Positions 1 through 7,300 of a stretch of 9,220 bases of DNA are shown here, piece after piece. How positions within the stretch are numbered: the first letter of the stretch is position 1; each line of letters begins with the position of its first letter. The translations under genes and the position numbers were made by a program. Source of the stretch: Candidatus Krumholzibacteriia bacterium (lineage in GTDB: Bacteria; Krumholzibacteriota; Krumholzibacteriia; Krumholzibacteriales; Krumholzibacteriaceae); the NCBI GenBank assembly GCA_028696635.1, contig JAQVGR010000039.1, positions 1-9,220 on the forward strand, written 5' to 3'. The notes under the pieces are model-generated. The model did no database searches and was not told where the DNA came from. It worked only from the letters and a program-made list of their open reading frames with translations.

Positions 1-356
1 TTCTCGTAGGTATTGGGCCGGATGCGCTTGGGCTCATCGTAGGCGAGGGAGGCGGTCAGCATGTCCTCCTCCCGCCGTCCCTCGTTGAATCGCGAGGCGA
101 TGCGCTTCGCTCCGAGTCTCGCATCCTCCCGTATGATCTGGAGGAGCTCCTTGCGCTGCTCGATGCTCACCCGCCTGATCTCCTGATCGGTGCGGAGCGT
201 CTTGTTCTTGAGGCCGCGTTCCCCGAGCTCGGTCAGCCGCTTGCGATAGCGGTAATAGGTGGACGGGGACACTTTCATCCGCGTGCACGCCTCGGCGACC
301 GTCAGCCCTTCGACGTCGACGAGGTCGAGCAGCTTCTTCCTGATCCCGAACAGCAC
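1..356 (-). other. Transposase/integrase-like helix-turn-helix region fused after the phosphatase
   Basis: Residues ~676-793 of the signalling protein follow directly in frame after the last PP2C strand. The first part (LTVAEACTRMKVSPSTYYRY then RKRLTELGERGLKNK) is a classic homeodomain-like HTH in which the second helix carries SPSTYYR. The second part (RKELLQIIREDARLGAKRIA) resembles the second HTH of the IS481/IS3-type N-terminal module, with its recurring LGxRRIA motif, and near the edge IRPNTY may begin another recognition helix. No DDE catalytic core is visible before the window ends. Whether the region binds DNA is inferred from pattern alone, and a role in protein contact is possible. 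Confidence 0.7.
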
Positions 357-2381
357 GTCGTCCGCCGCGAGCTTTTCCTTGATGGCGACGACCGTGATAT
401 CGTCGTTCTGGGGATATCCCCCGGTGAACCGGGCGATATCCTCGTTCAGAGCCTCGATGAACTCGTCGGGCGACATCCGCCCATGCTGCTTCAGCAGCGC
501 GAGGAGACGGTCCTCCCCGTACTGTTCGCGCTGGGTGTTCATCGCCTCTGTGACGCCGTCCGTATAGATGACGAGCATGTCGTCCTTCTTGAGCTTGATC
601 TTCTCGACGTCGATCGAGCGGCGGAAGAGCGTCTGGTCGGGGAGGCTGATGCCGACGGGGAATCCCCTCGGGTTGAGGAAGAACGTCTCGTCCGTCTCCG
701 CCCGGAAGAGTATCATCGGGTTATGACCCGCGCTGGCGTAGCTGATGATGCGGTTCTTCGAGTCGAGGATCACGTAGAATATCGTGACGAACATCCCCTT
801 CTTCATATCCTCGGTGACGAAGTCGTTCATCCGCGACATCACGTCGGCGGCGGAGTGGCTTCCCCGCGCCTCCATCCGCAGCGCCGTCCGGATCATGGTC
901 ATCACGAGCGAGCCGGGAACGCCCTTCCCCGATACGTCCGCGACCACCACGCCGAGCGTATCCTCGTCGACGTTGACGAAATCGTAATAGTCTCCCCCCA
1001 CCTCCTTGGCGGCCCGGTAGAGGCTCGAGATATCGTACCCGCTGATCTTCGGCACCCGTCCCGGCAGCAGCGAATGCTGGATCTCCTGGGCGACCTGCAT
1101 CTCCTTCTGCATCCGCTCCTGCTCGACGACGCTCTTCTGCGCCTCTCGGAACCGGCCGGTGATCTCGTTGAACGCCCGCGCGATCTCTCCGATTTCCTCG
1201 GGACCGTCGATTCTGATCTCGTCATTGAGCGATCCCGCGCCGATCGCGCGCACGCCGTCGGTGAGCGCCTGGATGGGCTTGACGAAGACGGAGATCAGCA
1301 GGTAGATCAGCGATACGCCGACGATGAATATCCCTGCGAGTATCAGGCCCGTCCTGAGACGCGGGTCGTATATCTGCGCCTTGACGAGACGCTCGGAGAC
1401 GCCGAGCACGACGCGGCCGAGCGGCGCTGTCGACGCGGCTTCGTCGCTCGTTATCAGGACGGGGATCTGCAGCTCCCGCACGACCTCCCCGTCCAGCCCG
1501 GTCTTCTCCGCCCAAACCCCTCCTTCGAAGGGCAGATCGCGCGCGTCGGCGGGGATCTCGCCGGGCTGCATGAACTCCTCGATCGTGCTCGAGGCGACGA
1601 TGATTCCGTCGGCGTTGATGATCCGCGCGTATCTGACGGCGGCGGTCTTCATCACGCGCTCCAGCACGAAGTCGGTCAGTTCACGATACTGGGGATCGAA
1701 CGGATCGTCGATCATCAGGGCGTTCTCGGCCTTCGTCTCGAGCGTGCGCGCGACGCTGCGCATGTTCATCCAGGCCTGATTCTCCTGATCCTCGATCTCC
1801 CGCGTCTGGTTGACGTACTGGATCGTGAAGAGGAATACGATGAGCCCGAACAGCCCGAGCGTGGCGCGCATGGCGAACTTGAAGCGCAGGGTCGACGTCC
1901 ACCTCGGACGGATCGAAACCCACAGGGGCTCATGGGCAGCCTCGACGCCGTGGGCGGTCTTGAGCATATAGAGCCTGTTGCCGTCGCCGGTCGCCTGGTA
2001 GTCGAGGTCGTCCATGAGGCGGTTCATCAGGAAGATGCCGAGCCCGCCCTTCTTGCCGATCTCGACGTACTGCTGCAGGTCGGGGTCCTTCACCTTGGAC
2101 CAGTCGAACGGAGTGCCCCGGTCGAAGATATTGATCTCGACCTTTCCCGGCCCCGCGTCGACGTCGATCCGGATCTCCCCGCTGATGTCCCGGTACGCGT
2201 GCTTGATGATGTTCGTGCACGCCTCGTCCATCGCCAGTTTCGTGTTGTTGATCTCGCGCTTGGAGAATCCGGCGCGCTGGCAGATATCGGATATGAAATC
2301 CCTGACTTCGCTGAGATTGTTCTCGTCGGCCGGTATCGTCAGGTGGAACGACTCGCGGCCCCTGAGCGCGTCGCGTTTCAC
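1..2381 (-). CDS. Membrane sensor with RsbW-like kinase, HAMP, SpoIIE PP2C phosphatase and C-terminal HTH (3' partial)
   Basis: One uninterrupted frame runs from GTG 2381 to the left edge (793 codons, no stop). Order: 1-142 RsbW/SpoIIAB-like GHKL ATPase with N box MDEACTNIIKHAY (E53, N57), DRGTPFD (87-93) and a G-rich lid, KKGGLGIFLMNRLMD; TM1 ~169-190; extracytoplasmic ~191-344 with a Cache-like RIINADGIIVASS strand-turn; TM2 ~345-366; HAMP 367-420 with P369 and EEIGEIARAFNEI; coiled linker; SpoIIE-type PP2C ~437-668 with GGDYYD (D464, D467), VADVSGKG (D482), ASAGHNP, YTDGVTEA (D608) and NDDITVV (D660/D661), so the metal-binding acidic residues are intact; then HTH from ~676. The probable role is partner switching: the kinase would phosphorylate and the phosphatase dephosphorylate a STAS anti-anti-sigma factor, under control of an external signal. 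No STAS or sigma gene is in view. It is separated by one base from the PorV-TPR gene. The end of the protein is unknown. Confidence 0.9.
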   Translation of the reverse strand, partial: MKRDALRGRESFHLTIPADENNLSEVRDFISDICQRAGFSKREINNTKLAMDEACTNIIKHAYRDISGEIRIDVDAGPGKVEINIFDRGTPFDWSKVKDPDLQQYVEIGKKGGLGIFLMNRLMDDLDYQATGDGNRLYMLKTAHGVEAAHEPLWVSIRPRWTSTLRFKFAMRATLGLFGLIVFLFTIQYVNQTREIEDQENQAWMNMRSVARTLETKAENALMIDDPFDPQYRELTDFVLERVMKTAAVRYARIINADGIIVASSTIEEFMQPGEIPADARDLPFEGGVWAEKTGLDGEVVRELQIPVLITSDEAASTAPLGRVVLGVSERLVKAQIYDPRLRTGLILAGIFIVGVSLIYLLISVFVKPIQALTDGVRAIGAGSLNDEIRIDGPEEIGEIARAFNEITGRFREAQKSVVEQERMQKEMQVAQEIQHSLLPGRVPKISGYDISSLYRAAKEVGGDYYDFVNVDEDTLGVVVADVSGKGVPGSLVMTMIRTALRMEARGSHSAADVMSRMNDFVTEDMKKGMFVTIFYVILDSKNRIISYASAGHNPMILFRAETDETFFLNPRGFPVGISLPDQTLFRRSIDVEKIKLKKDDMLVIYTDGVTEAMNTQREQYGEDRLLALLKQHGRMSPDEFIEALNEDIARFTGGYPQNDDITVVAIKEKLAADDVLFGIRKKLLDLVDVEGLTVAEACTRMKVSPSTYYRYRKRLTELGERGLKNKTLRTDQEIRRVSIEQRKELLQIIREDARLGAKRIASRFNEGRREEDMLTASLAYDEPKRIRPNTYE

Positions 2382-2382
2382 C

Positions 2383-4320
2383 TTACTCGCCCTCCGGCGA
2401 CTCGAGCCTGCGCAGCCGCTGCTGCGCGTCCTCGATATTCTTGCTCGCACTGTCGTTGTCCGGATCGATATCGAGTATCTTCCGCCAGGCATCGATCGCC
2501 GCCTGGTAGTCCTTCTGCGAAGAGAACTTCAGCGCCTCGATATGGAGCCGCCGGATCGCCTCGTTCTCCTCGGCCGTGAGCGGCTTCATGCGCCGTTCCG
2601 CGCGACCGAGCAGATCCCGCGCCTCGGCGTGATCGGGTTCCCGCTGGAGGACCTGCCGCAGCAGGCCGGCCGCCTCGCCGTACCGGCCGGCGTTGAACTC
2701 GCCGACGGCCTGCTGGAAAAGCCGTATCGTCTCGAGTCTGCGTTCCGCGGTCCGGTAGTCCCTGTCGAGGCTCTCGAGGCGGGAGCCGATCCGCTCTATC
2801 GCCGCCGCGGCCCGCTCGTTTTCCGGCTCGATGCTCCGCACAATGGTCCATTCGCTCAGCGCCCTGGTGGACTGTCCGTTCCGCTCGTGTTCCGCGGCGG
2901 CTGTCTCGTGCCGCGCGACCTCCTCCGCGAGCCGCGACTCCGTGCGCTCGAGATAATCGCTCGCCTGCTCGTTCCGGGGATCGAGCTCGAGCACGTTCCT
3001 CCATTCGGCGCGCGCGAGTATGAACTCGTTGTTGTTGTAATACTCGAGACCGAGCCCGAAATGCTGGCTGATCAGAAGGTTCCGCTCCGCGTCCCGTGTG
3101 CGCTCCTGCTGCTCGGCGAGGATCGCCGTCCCGATCTCATCCTTCAGCGCCCTCGCCCGTTCGCTGCCCGGTTCGTACTCGAGGGCGATCTTCACCTCGT
3201 CGATGGCGCTCTCGAGCTCGCCCTCGTCGCGGTACTGCTCGGCCGCGCCGATATGCTGTGCGACCCGGGAGGCCAGGAACTCGGCCAGCCGACGTTCCTC
3301 CTCGATCCGGCGCTGGTCCTCGCGCCGCCGCGCCCGTTCCTCGATCGGCGTGCCGAGCGGCTCCGAAAGGGTCAGCGGATGCCAGCTTCCCGCCTCCTCG
3401 CGGGAGAAGTAGCCGTAATCGGCCGTGTAGCCGCGCCAGCCGATCCCCAGCCCGGCGGTGATCTGCTCGGAGTCGTACCCGAGACGGATGCTGACCATGC
3501 GCTTGAAGGTGAATTCGGCCCCGAACCGGTAATCGGTGTCGGCGAGCTCGGGCATGTCCATCTGGACGGCGATCGTCATCGCCGACTCGGCGCCGACGCG
3601 CCGCGTGTAGCCCAGGCCGAACATCATCGTCCGGTAGACCTTGTCGCTCACCGAGACGAGCTTCGTGCGGGCGCCCACGATGTCCTGCAGGTTCATCCCC
3701 AGAACGAGCCCGGGGAGCCAGTCCTGGCGGTACAGGAGCCCGAGATCGACCCCCGTGCCGGTGTCGGCGAACTCGCCGACCGTCTGGTTGACGACCTTGA
3801 GCGAGGCCCCGACGCTCACCAGGCCGACCCACCGCCACGGCACGTCGAACGCATACGAGAGAATCCCCTGGCTCTCGCGGTAAGAAAACTCGCCGGTCTC
3901 GCGGCTGAATTCGTCGAACCCCCTGATGCCGCCGGTCCCGGTGGTGAGCAGACCGGCTCCGAAAGAGCCGGCGCCGAGGGTCGGCCACGCGAGCCCGAAA
4001 TAATCGTACGTGGCGTCGGTGAACCCCGAGAAGAGCTGGATATGGCTCGCCATCAGCGTCGGCGCCGGGTTGCGCTTGAGCGCGGCCGGGTTGTAGTACA
4101 GGACCGAGGCGTCGTCGCCGATCGCGGTGAAGGCGCCGCCCATCGCGATCGCCCGCGATCCGGCGCCGAGGGTGAACACGGAGCGCGTTCCGCCGCCGCC
4201 GTCCTGAGCGAGGCAGGGGGCCGGCGCCGCCGCCGCGATCAGCAGCGCCAGCGCGAGCAGGCGTCTCGCCGCCCGTACCGCTCCGGATCCTCCGGCCGTA
4301 TGCCCGTTCGGCCGCGTCAT
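2383..4320 (-). CDS. PorV/PorQ family outer-membrane protein with C-terminal TPR repeats
   Basis: This 645-residue protein starts at the ATG in the ATGA overlap and ends at TAA (2385-2383). Residues 1-38 form a signal peptide: basic R16/R19/R20, hydrophobic core 21-32, likely cleavage after CLA38 before Q39. Residues ~47-320 match the PorV/PorQ (UPF0164) barrel family: the opening TLGAGSRAIAMGGAFTAIGD and the YYNPAAL motif (75-81) are diagnostic, followed by alternating amphipathic strands and aromatic turns. A charged, probably helical linker (327-352, many R/E) leads into about five TPR units (353-621). PorV is the T9SS outer-membrane shuttle that carries cargo to the attachment complex, which fits the upstream gene's sorting domain. 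Typical PorV/PorQ proteins end at the barrel, so the TPR tail is an addition, expected to lie in the periplasm. Alternative: a general UPF0164 porin-like protein unconnected with T9SS. Confidence 0.9.
   Translation of the reverse strand: MTRPNGHTAGGSGAVRAARRLLALALLIAAAAPAPCLAQDGGGGTRSVFTLGAGSRAIAMGGAFTAIGDDASVLYYNPAALKRNPAPTLMASHIQLFSGFTDATYDYFGLAWPTLGAGSFGAGLLTTGTGGIRGFDEFSRETGEFSYRESQGILSYAFDVPWRWVGLVSVGASLKVVNQTVGEFADTGTGVDLGLLYRQDWLPGLVLGMNLQDIVGARTKLVSVSDKVYRTMMFGLGYTRRVGAESAMTIAVQMDMPELADTDYRFGAEFTFKRMVSIRLGYDSEQITAGLGIGWRGYTADYGYFSREEAGSWHPLTLSEPLGTPIEERARRREDQRRIEEERRLAEFLASRVAQHIGAAEQYRDEGELESAIDEVKIALEYEPGSERARALKDEIGTAILAEQQERTRDAERNLLISQHFGLGLEYYNNNEFILARAEWRNVLELDPRNEQASDYLERTESRLAEEVARHETAAAEHERNGQSTRALSEWTIVRSIEPENERAAAAIERIGSRLESLDRDYRTAERRLETIRLFQQAVGEFNAGRYGEAAGLLRQVLQREPDHAEARDLLGRAERRMKPLTAEENEAIRRLHIEALKFSSQKDYQAAIDAWRKILDIDPDNDSASKNIEDAQQRLRRLESPEGE
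2390..2395 (-). promoter_or_regulatory. Shine-Dalgarno for the signalling gene
   Basis: GGAGGG on the minus strand lies 8 bases before the GTG at 2381-2379, inside the last codons of the PorV-TPR gene. It supports the GTG as the start. The next in-frame ATG is codon 51, in the middle of the ATP-binding N box, and would destroy the kinase domain. Confidence 0.75.
2458..3264 (-). repeat. TPR array (about five units) in the PorV-like protein
   Basis: Residues 353-621 contain helix pairs of ~34 residues, each closing with the TPR-type P near an acidic or Asn residue: units around 353-386 (IALEYEPGS), 415-450 (VLELDPRN), 470-501 (VRSIEPEN), 533-564 (VLQREPDH) and 588-621 (ILDIDPDN). The units are separated by short charged helices rather than packed directly, as in several periplasmic TPR proteins. 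The role is protein-protein contact; the partner is unknown. Confidence 0.85.
4317..4320 (-). promoter_or_regulatory. ATGA stop/start overlap (translational coupling)
   Basis: On the minus strand the ATG of the PorV-like gene (4320-4318) shares bases with the TGA of the repeat protein (4319-4317). Only a weak purine-rich stretch (GGCGGTGG) precedes this ATG, so re-initiation by ribosomes finishing the upstream gene is the likely mode of translation. This ties the amount of the PorV-like protein to that of the repeat protein. Confidence 0.8.
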
Positions 4321-7300
4321 TTCGCCACCGCCATCTTGAACTGCGCCGAGCGCCCCCCCGCCTCGACGATGCAGACATAGACCCCGTTTCGCACGACCTC
4401 GCCGACGCCGTTCCGGCCGTCCCACTCGATCTCCCACCAGGTCCCCTCCGGCACGCCGGTCCCTCCTGTCCCGCCTGCGGGAATCTCCTTCGTCCACACG
4501 AGGCGGCCGGTGAAATCGAATATCCTGATCCGGACTGAGGAGTCCTCGGTGAGGAAGTAGGCGATCCTGGTCGTCTCGCTCCCCGCCCGGAACGGGTTGG
4601 GATAGTTGTGCACGTACTCCTCGAAGTCGGCGCTCATCACGCTCATCGGAGAGCTGATGAAGTGCCCGGCGATATCCCCGCCGCTCTCGTCCCAGACGAC
4701 CCGCACCGTCTGTCCGTCGGTCGAGAAGCGGACGTCGCCGCTCGAGGCGAGGTCGATCCGCAGCTCTCCCGCCGGGGCGCCCTCGGCGATGTCCAGCGAG
4801 ACGAGGGCCGTGTCGTTCGCCCCCGGCGATATCGCGAATGCTCCGTCGACGGCGACGGGCACGGGATTGACGGCGCCGACCGCGGCGCGGTACTCCTCCC
4901 CGCCGGCGGTCAGAGCCACGGCGGAGACCGACCGCGACGGGTTCGGCAGGAGCCGCCCTCGCGCGTCCTCCACGCTGACGAGCACCGTATCGAGCCCGGC
5001 CGTATATGCCGAGTTGTTCCGGAATACCACGCGCAGCACAGGCACGTCCCGGGCTCCCTGCGGTACAACGGCGGGCGGGATCGTGTCGAGACTCGAGACG
5101 TTCTGCATCGTGATCGTGCCCGCCTCGGTCGAAACGGGGATCTGTATCTCGGTCCTGAGCGCCTGCGCCGGCGCGTTGGAATTCTCGTCGTCCGCGGGCT
5201 GGACGTAGAAACGCACCGTTATGTTTCCCGGCAGAGCCGGATACGAGGCGGCCCGCAGGTTCCACGTCACGGGAACGCCCGGACGGTACGGCTTGTGGTA
5301 CGTATCGGAGACGAGGGAATACCAGTCGTCCGCCGACCAGCCCTGCGGCAGCGGCGGCAGGACGAGCTCGAGGCGCGCCCCTGTCGTGTCGATACCCGCC
5401 GTGCCGCCGTTCGACACGAGCGCCTCTATGCTGAACTGCAGGTTCACCGACAGCTGGCCGCCGACCGCTTCGGCGGGCCCCGAGATCTCCGCGCCGAGAT
5501 CGAGGACGGCCTTTTCGACGACCCGCACGCCGAGCTTGAACGAGCATCCGTCCAGGGGGAGACCCGAGTTCTCGTCGGTCCCCACGGTGGTGAACCCGAT
5601 CGAATCCGAGTCGACGTGAGCGTCCGGGGCCGTCATCGTCCATCGCATGGTCCTCTGTTCCCCGTCTCCATCCCCCAGCACAAGGGTAGCCGGTCCCTCG
5701 AGGTCGAATCCCGCGGGAACGACGATCGTCACCGTGTTATCGCTCGAATTGGCGGACGGTATCATGTCCGCGCGGAATACGAGCTCTTGCCCGGTCGAGA
5801 GGACGCGGTCGGCCGCTCCCGCCGGGGACTCTATCTGGGCGGCGCAGACCTCTATCGAGGCGGCCGCCTCGACGACTACGTTCTTCTGCGCGGAAAGGGT
5901 CTGCACGTGCGCCTCGGAGGCGATGTTCACGTCGCGCGGCGTCCGCGTGATCGCCGACACCAGCGGGTACGGGATATCCGAGGGAGCGGCATCGGCCCGG
6001 ATCGTCCAGGTCAGCTCCTGCCCGGCGGCGAAGGACCGGGTCAGCGAGTCGGCGTCGGGATACTCGCGGATCATCCCGGCGGGCAGGGTCAGGGTGATCT
6101 GCCCCGCGGCGTCGATCGAGGCCTGGCCGAGATTGTGGACGACAGCGGTCAGGTCGAACAGCTGCCCGGTCGAGAGGGTGTCGTCCGCCGCGCCCCCGGG
6201 CGCCGAGATGAATGCCTCGACGGCGAGATCCGCGGGGACCTGCACGATGAGGTTCTCTATCGACTCGACCGCCTGTATCGGCGGGACCTCCCGCCCGGTG
6301 TTGACCGAGACCGCGTGGACGATCGAGGCGGTGAGGATCTCGACGCCGTCGACCGCAGACCGGACCTCGTATACATACTCCGCATGCGATCCGGATGGGA
6401 GCTCCGTCGTCCCCGACACCGGCGCGATCACGGCCGACCCGTTCGTCCCGAGTTCGACGTCGACGCTGGTGAGGTCGTCTCCGCCGGTGTTCTCCACCGT
6501 CACCGTCACGTTGAACGCCTGATCCACGTTGACGATCGACGTGTTGGGGTATGTCGCGTCGTTCGGCGCGTCGCTCTCCACGAGGATGATCCGCAGCCCC
6601 GACGGCTCCCTCACGTGGACCATGGTATCGCCTGTCGAGATCGAGGTCCCGGCCGACGGATCGTTGTCGTCGATCCATCTCGCCGAGGCCGCGACGTCGA
6701 CCGAGCCGGTATCGCTCCCGGTGGTCGAGACCGTGTAGATCAGCGAATCAAATCCGCCGCCGGGTAGCGTCAGCCCCGGAGCGCCGGATGCGAACCCAGC
6801 AGGCGCGATGACGAGGTAATCGGTGAACAGGTCGGGCGGAATCCGGAAGGCGATGTCCCCAGCCGCCGGCGTCTCGAGCGTCACCGGCGCTTCGCCGGCG
6901 TTGGCGAGATCGACCCGCAGCTCCCAGTCGGAGGTCTGCCCCGCGTTCACCTCGGCCTGCGACGGGGTGAGCGCCGTGACGGCGAGGGCGCCGGGGACCT
7001 GCAGCGTCATCGTCTCGGTCGAATCGAGGGCCGCCTCTCTCGTCCAGAGTCCCGCCTGTCCGGAGTTGACGTCGACCGCCGAGAGTATGCCGGCGGAGAA
7101 GGTCTCGTCGCCGCTCTCGTCCGCCGCGTCGACGGTGAAGGATCCCGCCGCCGAGCCGCCGCCGGCGATCGGGCCGAGCGTGAACGGGGCGTCGAGGACG
7201 ACGGACGGGCCGCCGGCCTCGAGATCGACGCTCACCTGGTCGGCCTCGGCTTCGCCGGTGTTCTCTATCTCGACATCGATCCTGAACCGCTGTCCCCGGT

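Noticed and set aside
1..356. Separate transposase gene or insertion sequence at the left edge
   Set aside because: The HTH region is in the same frame as the phosphatase with no stop, start signal, inverted repeat or target duplication at the junction, and no DDE core is visible. A real element beyond the edge cannot be fully excluded.
483..2579. Long plus-strand open frame (698 codons)
   Set aside because: It lies antisense to the signalling gene, whose minus-strand frame has full domain matches. The plus translation is low-complexity, rich in R/D/H/L and V, typical of the mirror frame of a GC-rich gene.
4206..4320. PorV-TPR protein as a lipoprotein through Cys36
   Set aside because: The residue before Cys36 is Pro, which does not fit a lipobox, while CLA38-Q39 is a good type I signal peptidase site.
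2014..4380. Long plus-strand open frame (788 codons)
   Set aside because: It is antisense to the PorV-TPR gene and part of the signalling gene. It shows no recognisable domain and has the biased composition expected of a shadow frame.
4321..5643. N-terminal extension of the PorV-TPR frame to an ATG at 5643, giving one 1086-residue protein
   Set aside because: The extension overlaps the real repeat-protein frame, is low-complexity and arginine-rich, and would bury the signal peptide beginning at the ATG 4320.
4608..6767. Long plus-strand open frame (719 codons)
   Set aside because: It is antisense to the repeat protein and dominated by R, D, H and G with no fold pattern. The minus-strand frame has clear repeats and a sorting domain.
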